From: Rhodoferax sp. AJA081-3
GTDB taxonomy: Bacteria > Pseudomonadota > Gammaproteobacteria > Burkholderiales > Burkholderiaceae_C
NCBI RefSeq assembly: GCF_017798165.1
Contig: NZ_CP059068.1
Span: forward strand, 682,001 to 746,000
Length of the DNA stretch: 64,000 bases
Direction of reading: 5' to 3'
Shown here: positions 1 through 9,202 of the stretch, piece by piece
Position numbering within the stretch: the first letter of the stretch is position 1
How the letters are laid out: each line of letters opens with the position of its first letter
Made by a program: the position numbers and the translations under genes
The notes under the pieces: generated by a model
The model's input: the letters and a program-made list of their open reading frames with translations, nothing else
Told to the model about the DNA's origin: nothing
The model's database searches: none

Positions 1-552
1 GAAGTGTTTGTACCGGCCCAGGTGCTGGTGGAGATGCACACACCCCAGGAAGACAAACCCGCGCCACCGCCCCCTGTACCAACACCCATCAAGACCCGGC
101 AGACACCGGTCACGCCGCCCACCCCTTTGGCGGTGACGACACCCACACCACAGCCATCGGAGATCACGCTGGCACCGGTGGACCCGTCCCCACCGGTCAC
201 CGCCGCTGTAAAAGCGTCCAGCAATGCCACGGCAACTGCGACCACAGCAGCACCCCCGGCACCCCCCAAGGTGGAGCTGCCGTCCAGCGACGCCGACTAC
301 CTGAACAACCCATTTCCGCCCTACCCTGCATTAAGCAAACGCATGGGTGAACAGGGCAAGGTCATTATCCGCACCCTGATTGGTGCAGACGGCACGGCGC
401 AAGACGCCAGCGTCTTCAAATCCAGCGGTTTTGACCGCCTGGACCAGGCCGCACTGGCCACTGCTCGCAAATGGCGCTACGTGCCCGGCAAACGTGCCGG
501 CGTGGCCGAGGCCATGTGGTTCAACGTGCCATTTACCTTTGTTTTGGAGTAA
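1..552 (+). CDS. tonB: TonB family protein, C-terminal part (5' end outside window)
   Basis: The reading frame is already open at base 1, so the N-terminus with its membrane anchor lies upstream of the window. The visible 183 residues begin with a proline/threonine-rich linker of about 90 residues, as expected for a periplasm-spanning TonB. A TonB C-terminal domain follows: a YPALSKRMGEQGKV stretch, then a GxDGxxxxAxVxxSSGxxxLDxAAL pattern and RKWRYVPG. The domain contacts the TonB box of outer-membrane receptors and passes on proton-motive-force energy from ExbB-ExbD. exbB and exbD follow on the same strand, which supports the call. Confidence 0.9.
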   Translation, partial: EVFVPAQVLVEMHTPQEDKPAPPPPVPTPIKTRQTPVTPPTPLAVTTPTPQPSEITLAPVDPSPPVTAAVKASSNATATATTAAPPAPPKVELPSSDADYLNNPFPPYPALSKRMGEQGKVIIRTLIGADGTAQDASVFKSSGFDRLDQAALATARKWRYVPGKRAGVAEAMWFNVPFTFVLE

Positions 553-602
553 CCAACCGCCTCTGGTTGGCCCCGCAGCTTTCTTTTTTTAGTGGAGTAT
601 TT

Positions 603-1319
603 ATGGATTCGCAACTCGGATTAGTCGCCGTCTGGGCCCAAGGGGACTGGATCATCAAGTCAGTGGCCGTGCTGCTGCTGGGCATGTCCTTTGCCTCGTG
701 GGTTGTCATCCTGATCAAGGCGCTGGACATCTTCAAGTACAAGTCTTTGGCCAAACGCACCGAAAACTTCTGGCACAGCGCAGCCTTTGCCGACGGTGTA
801 GCCGAACTGGGCCCACAAGACGGCAACCCCTTTGTGCAACTGGCCCAAGCCGGGCGCGAAGCCACGGCCCACCACCGCCACACCCAGACCCAGTTGCACG
901 ACACGCTGGACGTCAGCGACTGGATCAGCCGCACCCTGCGCAACTCCATCGACGACAGCACGGCGCGTTTCCAGAGCGGCCTGGCCATCCTGGCATCGGT
1001 GGGCTCCACAGCCCCCTTTGTCGGTCTGTTTGGCACAGTCTGGGGCATTTACCACGCGCTGGTGGGCATTGGTGCATCCGGCCAGGCCACCATCGACAAG
1101 GTCGCAGGTCCTATCGGCGAGGCGCTGATCATGACCGCCCTGGGTCTGGCCGTGGCCATCCCCGCGGTGCTGGGCTACAACGCCCTGGTGCGGGGCAACA
1201 AATCCATCCTGACCAAGCTCAACCGCTTTGCGCACGACCTGCACGCCTACTTTGTGACCGGCGCCCGCGTCGGCAACAACCCGGCCGACGGCAAGATCAT
1301 TGCCATGAAGAAAGCCTAA
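603..1319 (+). CDS. exbB: TonB-system proton channel subunit ExbB (MotA/TolQ/ExbB family)
   Basis: This 238-residue inner-membrane protein has three predicted membrane segments: one near residues 18-40, and a pair around the conserved SVGSTAPFVGLFGTVWGIYHA region and the GPIGEALIMTALGLAVAIPAVLGYN region typical of MotA/TolQ/ExbB channels. With ExbD it forms the proton channel that energises TonB. The start at 603 is chosen because GGAG lies 6 nt upstream (AGTGGAGTATTTATG). The upstream extension of the frame overlaps tonB and is not credible. It sits about 50 bp after tonB and is followed by exbD. Confidence 0.95.
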   Translation: MDSQLGLVAVWAQGDWIIKSVAVLLLGMSFASWVVILIKALDIFKYKSLAKRTENFWHSAAFADGVAELGPQDGNPFVQLAQAGREATAHHRHTQTQLHDTLDVSDWISRTLRNSIDDSTARFQSGLAILASVGSTAPFVGLFGTVWGIYHALVGIGASGQATIDKVAGPIGEALIMTALGLAVAIPAVLGYNALVRGNKSILTKLNRFAHDLHAYFVTGARVGNNPADGKIIAMKKA

Positions 1320-1333
1320 GGGAAAATATGTAC

Positions 1334-1409
1334 CACCCCCACGCTCACATTTGTTCGCTGCCCCCCGAGGGGGCGCATGCCTCCCTAGAGGCGGCTCGTC
1401 GGGAGGCAT
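1334..1409 (+). repeat. Dispersed GC-rich repeat, family 2, copy 1
   Basis: The exbB-exbD gap contains CCCCCACGCT, then TTCGCTGCCCCCCGAGGGGGCG, then a GCCTCCC/GGGAGGC inverted repeat. The same order of blocks recurs at 1841-1930 and, on the other strand, at 12725-12800. It is an intergenic element and not a gene. The CCCCCCGAGGGGGC core can form a hairpin inside the exbBD transcript. Confidence 0.6.
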
Positions 1410-1412
1410 AAC

Positions 1413-1835
1413 ATGGCATTCGGAATGCAAGAAGCCACGAGCGACGACGACACCGAGGTCATGAACGAGATCAACATGACGCCGCTGGTCGACGTGATGC
1501 TGGTGCTGCTCATCATCTTCATCATCACCGTGCCGGTGATGAAACATGCCATCAATGTGGAACTGCCGCAGGCCAGCAGCGAGCGGCAGAACCTCAAGCC
1601 CGAGACCATCCAGCTCAGCGTGGATGCCCAGGGTGCCTACTTTTTGAACCAGACTGCGGTGACGGAAGATGCACTGGTCAGCCAGCTGCAGGCCGAGGCC
1701 GCCAAACAGCCCCAGCCGGAACTGCATATCCGCGGTGACAAAGCCGTGCGTTATGAATTTGTCGCCCAGGCCATGGCCACGGCCAAGCAGGCGGGATTAC
1801 ACAAGATCGGTTTCATCACCGAGCCCAGGCACTGA
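1413..1835 (+). CDS. exbD: TonB-system proton channel subunit ExbD (ExbD/TolR family)
   Basis: The protein has 140 residues: a short cytoplasmic N-terminus, one membrane helix and a periplasmic domain. The helix carries the family signature NMTPLVDVMLVLLIIF, whose aspartate is the proton-relaying residue of ExbD/TolR. The periplasmic part ends with the HIRGDKAVRYEFVAQAMA block typical of the family. It is co-directional with tonB and exbB but separated from exbB by a repeat of about 80 bp. Confidence 0.95.
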   Translation: MAFGMQEATSDDDTEVMNEINMTPLVDVMLVLLIIFIITVPVMKHAINVELPQASSERQNLKPETIQLSVDAQGAYFLNQTAVTEDALVSQLQAEAAKQPQPELHIRGDKAVRYEFVAQAMATAKQAGLHKIGFITEPRH

Positions 1836-1840
1836 ATATT

Positions 1841-1930
1841 GCCCCCACGCTCCACCGCTACGCGGGTCGCTGCCCCCCGAGGGAGCTAATTTTTCTTGGG
1901 GCGGCCCGGCGAAAAATTGCCGCCCCTAGG
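1841..1930 (+). repeat. Dispersed GC-rich repeat, family 2, copy 2; likely convergent terminator
   Basis: The sequence runs CCCCCACGCT ... GGGTCGCTGCCCCCCGAGGGAG ... CTTGGGGCGGCCCGGC and ends with GCCGCCCC. GGGGCGG pairs with CCGCCCC, and AATTTTT pairs with AAAAATT, so the element folds into a strong hairpin between exbD and the convergent gene at 1939-2346. A terminator role is inferred from this position. Confidence 0.6.
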
Positions 1931-1938
1931 CTTGTTTT

Positions 1939-2346
1939 TTACAGCCCCAGCGCGGCGATACCGGCCTTGGCGATCTGTGCGTCTTCGCTGGATTTGACCC
2001 CGCTCACACCAACCGCCCCGAGGCACTGGCCGTCTTTCACAATCGGCACGCCGCCTTCGAGCATGGCGTTCAGGTCTGGTGCGCTCAGGAACGACACACG
2101 ACCACCATTGATCATGTCTTCGTAAACCTTGGTCTCGCGCCGGCCTACAGCAGCAGTACGGGCCTTGCCCGGCGCAATGTGGGACGAGATGGGTGCAGCT
2201 CCGTCCAGGCGCTGGAACCACAACAGGTGACCGCCGTCGTCCACAATCGCGATGCTGACGGCCCAGTTGTTCTTCAGAGCCTCGGCTTCGGCAGCGGCGG
2301 CAATGGCTTTGACATCGGCAAATTCAAGTACAGATTTGGTTTTCAT
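1939..2346 (-). CDS. GlcG/HbpS-like (DUF336) small protein
   Basis: The 135-residue protein has the GlcG/HbpS (DUF336) pattern: an N-terminal helix, AIVDDGGHLLWFQRLDGA, then KARTAAVGRRETKVYE, and a C-terminal GGVPIVKDGQCLGAVGVSG block. Members of this family include haem-binding HbpS and uncharacterised GlcG, so a ligand cannot be assigned. The start at 2346 (MKTKS) is preferred over the frame's longer upstream extension because conservation begins there. Its neighbours are exbD (convergent) and the BI-1 gene (divergent). Confidence 0.75.
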   Translation of the reverse strand: MKTKSVLEFADVKAIAAAAEAEALKNNWAVSIAIVDDGGHLLWFQRLDGAAPISSHIAPGKARTAAVGRRETKVYEDMINGGRVSFLSAPDLNAMLEGGVPIVKDGQCLGAVGVSGVKSSEDAQIAKAGIAALGL

Positions 2347-2470
2347 GGCGGTGAAATTCAGATGATGGAAGGTGAAAGTCTGCAAGCATAACCCCGCGCC
2401 CACACAGTGTCTGTGTACCGGTTTGCACAACATCCTTGCTTATAAAAAGGTCAATGTGTCCCCATATTTG

Positions 2471-2498
2471 TTGTATGCGCCTTGATAAACCCTAGAAT
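2471..2498 (+). promoter_or_regulatory. Putative sigma70 promoter of the BI-1 family gene
   Basis: TTGTAT at 2471-2476 and TAGAAT at 2493-2498 are separated by 16 bp. They lie about 40 bp before the start codon at 2541 in the divergent gap. This is a sequence match only. Confidence 0.4.
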
Positions 2499-2540
2499 CC
2501 ACCCCACCTGCACTCAGCAGACACTGAAGGAGTTTGAAAC

Positions 2541-3248
2541 ATGACAGACCACATCACTACTTTGAACCCGGGCCAAGGCTATGTAGCTTCGGACGCACAG
2601 CAGCGCAACAAGGTGCTGCGCAATACCTATTGGCTGTTGAGCCTCTCCATGGTGCCGACCGTTCTGGGTGCCTGGATCGGGGTGGCGACGGGCGTGGGCG
2701 CGGCCATGGCGGCGATGTCTCCATGGATGGGCCTCATCGTTTTCATGGGCGGGGCTTTTGGCTTCATGTACGCCATTGAGAAGTTCAAGAACTCCGCTGC
2801 TGGCGTACCTGTTCTGCTGGCGTTTACCTTTTTTATGGGCCTCATGTTGTCCCGTTTGGTAGGCAACATTCTGGGCCTGAGCAACGGCGCCAGTTTGATC
2901 ATGACGGCATTTGCGGGCACGGGCGGTATCTTCATGGGCATGGCAGCCTTGTCGTCCGTCATCAAACGCGATCTGTCTTCGATGGGCAAATTCTTGTTCA
3001 TCGGCATGATCATGGTCCTGGTAGCGGCTGTGGCGAATATCTTCTTTCAGAGCCCTGCCCTGATGATTGCTCTGTCGGTACTGGTGATCGGCATCTCTTC
3101 CGCATTCATTCTGTATGACCTGAAGCGCGTGAAAGATGGCGAGGAAACCAATTACATCTCGGCCACTTTGGGCGTGTACCTTAGTCTGTACAACATCTTC
3201 GCCAACCTGCTCGCTTTGTTGGGCATCTTTGGCGGCGAGCGCGAGTAA
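2541..3248 (+). CDS. Bax inhibitor-1/YccA family integral membrane protein
   Basis: The 235-residue protein is almost entirely hydrophobic, with about seven predicted transmembrane segments, and ends in the family's typical FILYDLKRVKDGEETNYISATLGVYLSLYNIFANLL region. BI-1/YccA proteins in bacteria interact with FtsH-type proteases (E. coli YccA) or act as pH-sensitive cation leaks. Which applies here is unknown. The start at 2541 has AAGGAG 8 nt upstream. A hairpin with a T-run follows the gene. Confidence 0.88.
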   Translation: MTDHITTLNPGQGYVASDAQQRNKVLRNTYWLLSLSMVPTVLGAWIGVATGVGAAMAAMSPWMGLIVFMGGAFGFMYAIEKFKNSAAGVPVLLAFTFFMGLMLSRLVGNILGLSNGASLIMTAFAGTGGIFMGMAALSSVIKRDLSSMGKFLFIGMIMVLVAAVANIFFQSPALMIALSVLVIGISSAFILYDLKRVKDGEETNYISATLGVYLSLYNIFANLLALLGIFGGERE

Positions 3249-3287
3249 ATGTCGCTTTGCGGGTCGTCAGGCCCGCTTTAAACCCCA

Positions 3288-3313
3288 AAAAAAGGCCCAT
3301 TTCGGGCCTTTTC
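3288..3313 (+). terminator. Rho-independent terminator after the BI-1 family gene
   Basis: AAAAGGCCC at 3290-3298 pairs with GGGCCTTTT at 3304-3312 around a short ATTTC loop. The downstream T-run and position just after the stop codon fit an intrinsic terminator. Confidence 0.75.
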
Positions 3314-3386
3314 TTCGTTCAAACCAAGCGATGATTCAGACAAGCGGCCACCGTGCCGATATGACCCCAGAACATCACCTCATTCC

Positions 3387-3737
3387 ATGACTGCTGCACG
3401 ACTGATACTTTTGGCCATGCTCTTGGGGCTGGCAGGTTGCGACCAGATCGAAACCCTGCTGACAGATCCCAAGATAGCCCAGCGCGTCGCTGACTCCAAA
3501 GCGATTGGCAGCGCCTGCCGCTACGGCATGCGCAGCATTGAAGACTGTTACGCCAAGAACGAAAAAGCGTCCAAGGCGGCCATATTCGATGGCTGGAAAG
3601 AGATGGACCAGTACATGCGCGACAACAAGATCGACGGTATACCGTCCAAGGACGAGAAGCCGCCGCAGCCTGTGGAAGAAGTGCTTGACGAGAAGGCCAG
3701 CGACAACAGCAAGGCCAAACCCAAGGCCAAGCCCTGA
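3387..3737 (+). CDS. Small lipoprotein of unknown function
   Basis: The 116-residue protein begins with a short hydrophobic signal peptide and the lipobox LAGC (Cys18), so it should be a lipidated envelope protein. The mature part contains a region around two cysteines (SACRYGMRSIEDCYAKN) and then a lysine/alanine/proline-rich tail. I do not recognise a domain with a known activity. It is convergent with rlmD, 21 bp away. Confidence 0.7.
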   Translation: MTAARLILLAMLLGLAGCDQIETLLTDPKIAQRVADSKAIGSACRYGMRSIEDCYAKNEKASKAAIFDGWKEMDQYMRDNKIDGIPSKDEKPPQPVEEVLDEKASDNSKAKPKAKP

Positions 3738-3758
3738 GCCCCTAACTCAGCACGCCGC

Positions 3759-5213
3759 TCAGGCCACCAGGTCAAACACCGCAATACTCTCCACATGGGC
3801 CGTGTGGGGGAACATATTGACCACCCCGGCTGACGTGCACTGGTAGCCGCCCTCCTGCACCAGCACGCCGGCATCCCGCGCCAGGGTTGCCGGGTTGCAG
3901 CTCACATACACAATACGCTTGGGCGGCGTCCAGGCCCGCTCGGCATCACTTGCCACACCCTCCAGCACCCGCTGGCGCACACCAGCCAAGGCCTGCACCA
4001 GTGCAAAGGCACCTTCACGCGGAGGGTCTACCAACCACTTGTCGGCGGCACCATCCCCGACCAGCATTTCCGGTGTCATCTCAAACAAATTTCGCGCTAC
4101 AAAAGTAGTAGCAGCCAAAGGCCTTTTCTCGGGGGCTGCAGCCTGATTGAGCTTAAGGTTCTCGCGCGAACGCTCGACCAGCGATTCGGCACCCTCCACA
4201 CCCAGCACCTCGCGCGCCTGGGTGGCCAGCGGCAGCGTGAAGTTGCCCAGGCCGCAGAACCAGTCGATGACACGCTCATGCTTCTGCACGGCCAGCAAAC
4301 CCAGTGCGCGTGTCACCAGCACGCGGTTGATGTGGGGGTTGACCTGTGTGAAGTCGATGGGTCTGAAAGGCATGGTGATGCCAAAGTCGGGCAAGGAATA
4401 GGCCAGTTGCCCGGTCTCGTGACCCGGCGTCTCGTCCATGCGGTGCACGGTGTCCAGGCCCTTGGGTTGCAGCCACCACTGCACGCCGGGGTGTGCCACA
4501 GCAAACTGGCGCAGACGCTCCAGGTCGGCCTCACTCAAGGGGGCCATATGGCGCAACACCAGCGCGGTCACGTCACCGCTGCCACCGTCCATGTCACCAA
4601 TCGCCAATTCGATCTGCGGCAGAGTGTCTGCCGCTTCCATGCTACCGACCAGTGCACGCAGCGGCATCAACATGGCGCTGACATGGGGTGCCAGCACCCT
4701 GCACTCTTTCATGTCGGCCACATAGCGGCTCTTGCGCTCGTGAAAGCCCACCAGCACCGTACCCTTTTTACGGACATTCTTGACCGAAAGCCGTGCGCGG
4801 TAGCGGTAGCCCCAGGCAGGGCCTTCAATGGCCCGCAAGATATTGTCGGGTTTGACCTTGCTGATGTGCCACAGGTTGTCTTCCAGCACCCGCTGCTTCA
4901 CGGCCACCTGGGCACCCACATGCAGGTGCTGCATCTTGCAGCCACCACAGGCGCCTTCGTGCAGGCCAAAGTGCGGGCACTCGGGTCGCACACGCTGGGA
5001 CGATTCCACATGGATCTCGGTCAGCGTGCCTTTTTCAAAGCTGTTTTTGCTGCGGTGGATATTGGCGCTGACAACCTCAAAAGGCAGCGCGCCGTCAATA
5101 AACACCACTTTGCCATCGGGTTTGTGGGCGACGCCCTGAGCTTCCAGGTCCAGGGCTTTTACTTTGAGCCAGCCCTCGGGCAGCGGTTTTTCGGTCGAAT
5201 TCGGTTCAGTCAT
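3759..5213 (-). CDS. rlmD: 23S rRNA (uracil-C5)-methyltransferase RlmD/RumA
   Basis: The 484-residue protein has an N-terminal TRAM-like region (about residues 10-70), then an iron-sulfur cysteine cluster with Cys79, Cys89 and Cys92 ([14 protein letters not shown]). The SAM-binding motif [14 protein letters not shown] follows, and the catalytic [12 protein letters not shown] with nucleophilic Cys439. It matches RlmD, which methylates U1939 of 23S rRNA. Residues about 355-373, between NLKLNQ and VARNLFEM, are encoded by a dispersed repeat (4096-4151) and make this loop longer than in E. coli RlmD. Confidence 0.93.
   Translation of the reverse strand: MTEPNSTEKPLPEGWLKVKALDLEAQGVAHKPDGKVVFIDGALPFEVVSANIHRSKNSFEKGTLTEIHVESSQRVRPECPHFGLHEGACGGCKMQHLHVGAQVAVKQRVLEDNLWHISKVKPDNILRAIEGPAWGYRYRARLSVKNVRKKGTVLVGFHERKSRYVADMKECRVLAPHVSAMLMPLRALVGSMEAADTLPQIELAIGDMDGGSGDVTALVLRHMAPLSEADLERLRQFAVAHPGVQWWLQPKGLDTVHRMDETPGHETGQLAYSLPDFGITMPFRPIDFTQVNPHINRVLVTRALGLLAVQKHERVIDWFCGLGNFTLPLATQAREVLGVEGAESLVERSRENLKLNQAAAPEKRPLAATTFVARNLFEMTPEMLVGDGAADKWLVDPPREGAFALVQALAGVRQRVLEGVASDAERAWTPPKRIVYVSCNPATLARDAGVLVQEGGYQCTSAGVVNMFPHTAHVESIAVFDLVA
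4096..4151 (+). repeat. Dispersed repeat family 1, copy A (in frame inside rlmD)
   Basis: The copy has the GCTAC...GTAGC inverted half, then TCTCGGGGGCTGCAGCCTGATT. It lies antisense to rlmD and is read through without a stop, encoding a loop of about 19 residues. Compare the copies at 15611, 19427, 39841, 42208, 50319, 55166 and 61528. Confidence 0.75.
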
Positions 5214-5271
5214 GCCTGAATTGTCTCAGGTCGCGCCAACGACCAGTTCAGGCACGCCCACAACCCATGCG

Positions 5272-6225
5272 TCAATGCGATTCGGCGCGGGGGTCAAACG
5301 CATCCTGCAAACCATCGCCCAGGAAATTCACCGCAATCACGGTGATGAAAATCAAGAAACCGGGGTAAAAGGCCAGCTCTGGCGCACGCGAGATCAATTC
5401 CTGCGCGTTGTTCAGCATATTGCCCCAGCTGGGGGTGGGCGGTTGGATACCCAGGCCCAGAAAACTCAGCGTGCTCTCCAGCAGAATGATCTGACCCACA
5501 GCCAGACTCAGCGCCACGATGATGGGTGACGTGGTGTTGGGCAGAATGTGCAAGCTCAGAATGTGGCGGGCGCTGGCACCCTGGGTACGGGCGGCCAACA
5601 CAAACTCGCGTGTCATCAGGCTCAGCGTGGATGCCCGCACCAGGCGTGCCACCGTGGTCCATTCCACCAGCGCAATGATGAAGACAATGCGGTAGAAATT
5701 GGCCGCACTGGAGCGCACAAACTCTTCCGAGAAGCCCAGCTTTTGCAAATCAATGGCGGCAAACACAATCAGCAGGGGCAAGATGGGCAACGAAATCACC
5801 CCATCGGTGACGCGCATCAGCACGGATTCGGTACGGCCGCGGTAATAACCGGCGATCAGGCCAATCAATGTGCCCACCATGGCCGCACTGATGGCGCCCA
5901 GCAGGCCCACCAGCAGGGAAATTCGCCCGCCGTACATCAGCCGCGCCATCACGTCGCGGCCCGCCTCGTCGGTGCCCAGGATGTGTTGTGCCGACGGCGG
6001 TGCAAACCGGTTCAACAGGTTGGTGTCGTTGACGTTGACGCCCATCAAGCGCTCATACAGCGGAGCACCGGCGGCAAACAGGGCCAACAGAATCAACACC
6101 AGGCCGCCCAGCATGGCCACCCGGTTGCGGGACAAACGCCGCCAGCGCAGTTGCCAGACGGATTGGGGTTTGTCGGCGATGGTGGTGGTGGCCACAGACA
6201 GTGGCAAAGTAGCTTGGTTGTTCAT
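5272..6225 (-). CDS. Peptide-type ABC transporter permease (DppC/OppC family)
   Basis: This 317-residue permease has an N-terminal OppC_N-like region with a first membrane helix near residue 40. The binding-protein-dependent permease domain follows, with the EAA-like loop around EFVLAARTQGASARHILSLHILPN that contacts the ATPases. It is the last gene of the importer operon, and its start overlaps the preceding permease by 4 bp (ATGA), indicating translational coupling. The substrate is most likely a small peptide but could be another DppBCDF-type solute. Confidence 0.9.
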   Translation of the reverse strand: MNNQATLPLSVATTTIADKPQSVWQLRWRRLSRNRVAMLGGLVLILLALFAAGAPLYERLMGVNVNDTNLLNRFAPPSAQHILGTDEAGRDVMARLMYGGRISLLVGLLGAISAAMVGTLIGLIAGYYRGRTESVLMRVTDGVISLPILPLLIVFAAIDLQKLGFSEEFVRSSAANFYRIVFIIALVEWTTVARLVRASTLSLMTREFVLAARTQGASARHILSLHILPNTTSPIIVALSLAVGQIILLESTLSFLGLGIQPPTPSWGNMLNNAQELISRAPELAFYPGFLIFITVIAVNFLGDGLQDAFDPRAESH

Positions 6226-7178
6226 GACAGCGAGATCCTTGGGTCCAGCCAGGCGTAGGCAATGTCAGCCACCAGGTTGGACACCAGCGTGGCGGTGGTG
6301 GCAAACAGCAGGCCCATCAGTGCCAGGTTGAAGTCGTTGCCCATGATGGCATCAAAAATCAGCTTGCCCATACCACGCTGGGCAAACATGGTTTCGGTGA
6401 TCAGCGCACCACCCAGCAGTGCGCCAAAGCTGAGCGCCAATACGGTGACGACCGGAATCAGGGCGTTGCGCAACGCATGTTTGAACACCACCCGCAGCTT
6501 GCCCGCACCCTTGGCCCGTGCGGTACGGATGTAATCCATGCGCAGCACCTCGACCATGGAGGCGCGGGTAAAACGGGTAAAGCGCCCGACAAAGGCTGCG
6601 GTCAGCGTCAGCACGGGCAAGACATAGTATTTGGCCGTATCGCCCAGACTGCCGTCCCCGCCAATGGTGAACATACCGCTGGCTGGTAGCCAGCCCAGGC
6701 GCACCGCAAACAGGTAGATCAACATCAGCGCCAGAAAAAACACGGGGATGGAGATACCGGCAAAGGCCAGCAGATTGATCAGCCGGTCCAGCACCGAGCC
6801 CTTGGTCAGCGCGGCCACAACGCCCAGCGTGAGCGCCAGCACGGTGAACACGACAAAAGACAGGCCCACCAGCTTACCGGTCTGGATCAAGGCCGGTACC
6901 AGCACCACCAGCACGGGCTGGGAATAGGTACGCGAATACCCAAAGTCCAGCATGGCGGCTGCCTGCAGCCAGTTCCAGTAGCGGGTGAGCAGCGGCTGGT
7001 CCAAGCCGTACTGGGCGCGCAGGCGGGCAACATCCTGTGCCGTGTAGCCGGGGTTTGAGTTGACCATGATGTCGATCGGGTCGCCCGGCATCAGGCCAAT
7101 GAGGCCATAAATGATGAAGGACATCACCAGAAGCACGATGGCGCTCTGGAGCAGTCGGGAAGTAATGAAGCGCAGCAT
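6222..7178 (-). CDS. Peptide-type ABC transporter permease (DppB/OppB family)
   Basis: This 318-residue inner-membrane permease opens with MLRFITSRLLQSAIVLLVMS, typical of DppB/OppB. It has about six membrane segments and an EAA loop near MDYIRTARAKGAGKLRVVFKHALRN. The start at 7178 is chosen because the family's N-terminus aligns there; the longer frame extends into the upstream ATPase gene. It pairs with the DppC-like permease to form the channel. Confidence 0.9.
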   Translation of the reverse strand: MLRFITSRLLQSAIVLLVMSFIIYGLIGLMPGDPIDIMVNSNPGYTAQDVARLRAQYGLDQPLLTRYWNWLQAAAMLDFGYSRTYSQPVLVVLVPALIQTGKLVGLSFVVFTVLALTLGVVAALTKGSVLDRLINLLAFAGISIPVFFLALMLIYLFAVRLGWLPASGMFTIGGDGSLGDTAKYYVLPVLTLTAAFVGRFTRFTRASMVEVLRMDYIRTARAKGAGKLRVVFKHALRNALIPVVTVLALSFGALLGGALITETMFAQRGMGKLIFDAIMGNDFNLALMGLLFATTATLVSNLVADIAYAWLDPRISLS

Positions 7179-7183
7179 CGTGG

Positions 7184-8182
7184 TCAGTCCTTGAAGTGGC
7201 AAGCTGCCAGTTGTTGGACGCGGCTGGGCGCGGGCATCAACACCGGCGCCTCGACCTTGCAAATGGCCTGGGCCTTGGGGCAGCGCGGGTGAAAGGCACA
7301 ACCCGAGGGCGGCTTCAGCGGGCTGGGCAGGTCACCCTGTATGGTGCGGCCCCGGGCGCGGCGCCCTTGGCCAATGCGGGGAATGGCATCCAGCAAAGCC
7401 TTGGTGTACGGGTGGCTGGGCGATGCAAACAGCTCGGCCCGCGGTGCCACCTCGACCAGGCGGCCCAGGTACATCACCGCAACCCGGTCGGCCAGGTGGT
7501 GCACAGCGGACAGGTCGTGGCTGATGAACAGATAACTCAAATGGCGCTGCTCGCGCAGCTCACTCATCAGGTTCAGGATCTGGCTCTGGATGGACACGTC
7601 GAGCGCTGACAGGGGCTCGTCTGCCACGATCAACTCTGGCTCGGGGCCGAGTGCGCGGGCAATGGCAATACGCTGGCGCTGGCCGCCCGAGAACTGGTGC
7701 GGGTAGCGATTCAACGCGTCTACTGGCAAGCCCACCTGGGCAATCAGTTCGCGGGCACGGTCGGCTCGCTCGGCACGGTTGCCAATGCCGTGGATCAGCA
7801 GCGGTTCGGTGATGACATCGGACACGGGCAAGCGCGGGTTCAGCGACTCGTACGGGTCCTGAAAAATCATCTGGATGGCGCGGCGCGTCTTTTGCTGTTG
7901 CGCAGCGGGCATGGCTGTCAGGTCTTCACCCTTGAAGCGGATGGCACCGTGCGTGGCGGCATACAGGCCCACCAGTGCGCGGCCCAGTGTGGTCTTGCCA
8001 CAGCCGCTTTCGCCCACCAGGGCCAATGTCTCGCCGGGGGTGATGGAAAAACTGACGTCGGACACGGCCTGCAATACGGGCGACGGGCCACGCTGCAGCC
8101 AACTGGTGCGCGCCATGGGGAAATGCACGGCCAGTTTGTCGACGTACAGCAGAGGGGCTGTGGTAGTGATGGTAGAACTCAT
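7184..8182 (-). CDS. Peptide-type ABC transporter ATPase (DppF/OppF family)
   Basis: The 332-residue protein has Walker [15 protein letters not shown], the Q-loop region [14 protein letters not shown], signature [15 protein letters not shown] and Walker [15 protein letters not shown]. It ends with an oligopeptide-transporter C-terminal region ([15 protein letters not shown]) whose cysteines match the Fe-S-type motif of this family. It overlaps the preceding ATPase by 4 bp and provides one of the two nucleotide-binding subunits. Confidence 0.92.
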   Translation of the reverse strand: MSSTITTTAPLLYVDKLAVHFPMARTSWLQRGPSPVLQAVSDVSFSITPGETLALVGESGCGKTTLGRALVGLYAATHGAIRFKGEDLTAMPAAQQQKTRRAIQMIFQDPYESLNPRLPVSDVITEPLLIHGIGNRAERADRARELIAQVGLPVDALNRYPHQFSGGQRQRIAIARALGPEPELIVADEPLSALDVSIQSQILNLMSELREQRHLSYLFISHDLSAVHHLADRVAVMYLGRLVEVAPRAELFASPSHPYTKALLDAIPRIGQGRRARGRTIQGDLPSPLKPPSGCAFHPRCPKAQAICKVEAPVLMPAPSRVQQLAACHFKD

Positions 8183-9201
8183 GCGTCAGCCCTGAAACAA
8201 GCAACATCGTGGCCGGGCGCCACAGTGACCAAGGGCGGCACCTGCTCACGGCACTGCGCAACCACACGGGAACATCGGTCGGCAAAACGGCAACCGGGTG
8301 AGGCTACAGCCAGATTGGGCATACCGCCGGGAATCACCGGCAGGCGGGGCTGGCGGTGCTGCAGATTGGGCAGGGTCTGGATCAGCCCCACCGAATAGGG
8401 GTGGCGCGGCTGGTCAAACAGGCGTGCCGCCGGTGCGCGCTCCACAATCCGCCCCGCGTACATGACGATGATGTCGTCGGCCAGTTCGGACACCACACCC
8501 AGGTTGTGGCTGATGAACTGGATGGCCATGCCAATGCGGTCTTGCAGCTCCAGCATCAGCTCCAGAATCTGCGCCTGGATGGTCACGTCCAGGGCAGTCG
8601 TGGGTTCGTCTGCTATCAACAGGCTGGGCCGGCAGGCCAGCGCCATGGCAATCATGGCGCGCTGGCGCATGCCGCCCGACAACTGGTGCGGGTATGCCGC
8701 TGCACGTGTACGTGCCGACGGGATACCCACTTCGTCGAGCATTTCGACCGCCCGTTCATAGGCAGCGCGTTTGTCCAGTCCCTGGTGCAGCAGAAACGTC
8801 TCGCCGATCTGTTCACCAATGCGTATCACCGGGTTCAGCGCGGTCATCGGCTCCTGAAAAATCATGGCCACCTTGTTGCCACGTACGTCGCGCCACTGCG
8901 ATTCAGATTGCCCGAACAGTTCTTGCCCGCCAAAGTGGGCTTGACCTGTTACGGCAGCGGTGTGTGGCAGCAAGCCCATAAGGGCCAGCGCGGTCGTCGA
9001 TTTGCCACAACCACTCTCCCCCACCAGACCCAGCGTCTTGCCGGGGGCGATGCTGTACGAGATATCGTCCACGGCGCGCAGGACGCCTTTGTCGGTCTTG
9101 AAACCAATGGACAGGTGGTCAACATGTATCAAGGGCGTGGCCGAGGTGGGCGCCTTTGCGCCATGCGCTTCTTCAACAGGCATATCAATTACTTCCGTCA
9201 T
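8179..9201 (-). CDS. Peptide-type ABC transporter ATPase (DppD/OppD family)
   Basis: The 340-residue ATPase has Walker [15 protein letters not shown], signature [15 protein letters not shown] and Walker [15 protein letters not shown]. Its C-terminal oligopeptide extension contains [14 protein letters not shown]. It sits one base after the second binding-protein gene and overlaps the DppF-like ATPase, so all four membrane-complex genes are tightly coupled. Confidence 0.92.
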   Translation of the reverse strand: MTEVIDMPVEEAHGAKAPTSATPLIHVDHLSIGFKTDKGVLRAVDDISYSIAPGKTLGLVGESGCGKSTTALALMGLLPHTAAVTGQAHFGGQELFGQSESQWRDVRGNKVAMIFQEPMTALNPVIRIGEQIGETFLLHQGLDKRAAYERAVEMLDEVGIPSARTRAAAYPHQLSGGMRQRAMIAMALACRPSLLIADEPTTALDVTIQAQILELMLELQDRIGMAIQFISHNLGVVSELADDIIVMYAGRIVERAPAARLFDQPRHPYSVGLIQTLPNLQHRQPRLPVIPGGMPNLAVASPGCRFADRCSRVVAQCREQVPPLVTVAPGHDVACFRADA

Positions 9202-9202
9202 A

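Noticed and set aside
4278..5219. 313-residue open frame opposite rlmD
   Set aside because: It is antisense to a clear rlmD with all catalytic motifs and has no recognisable domain.
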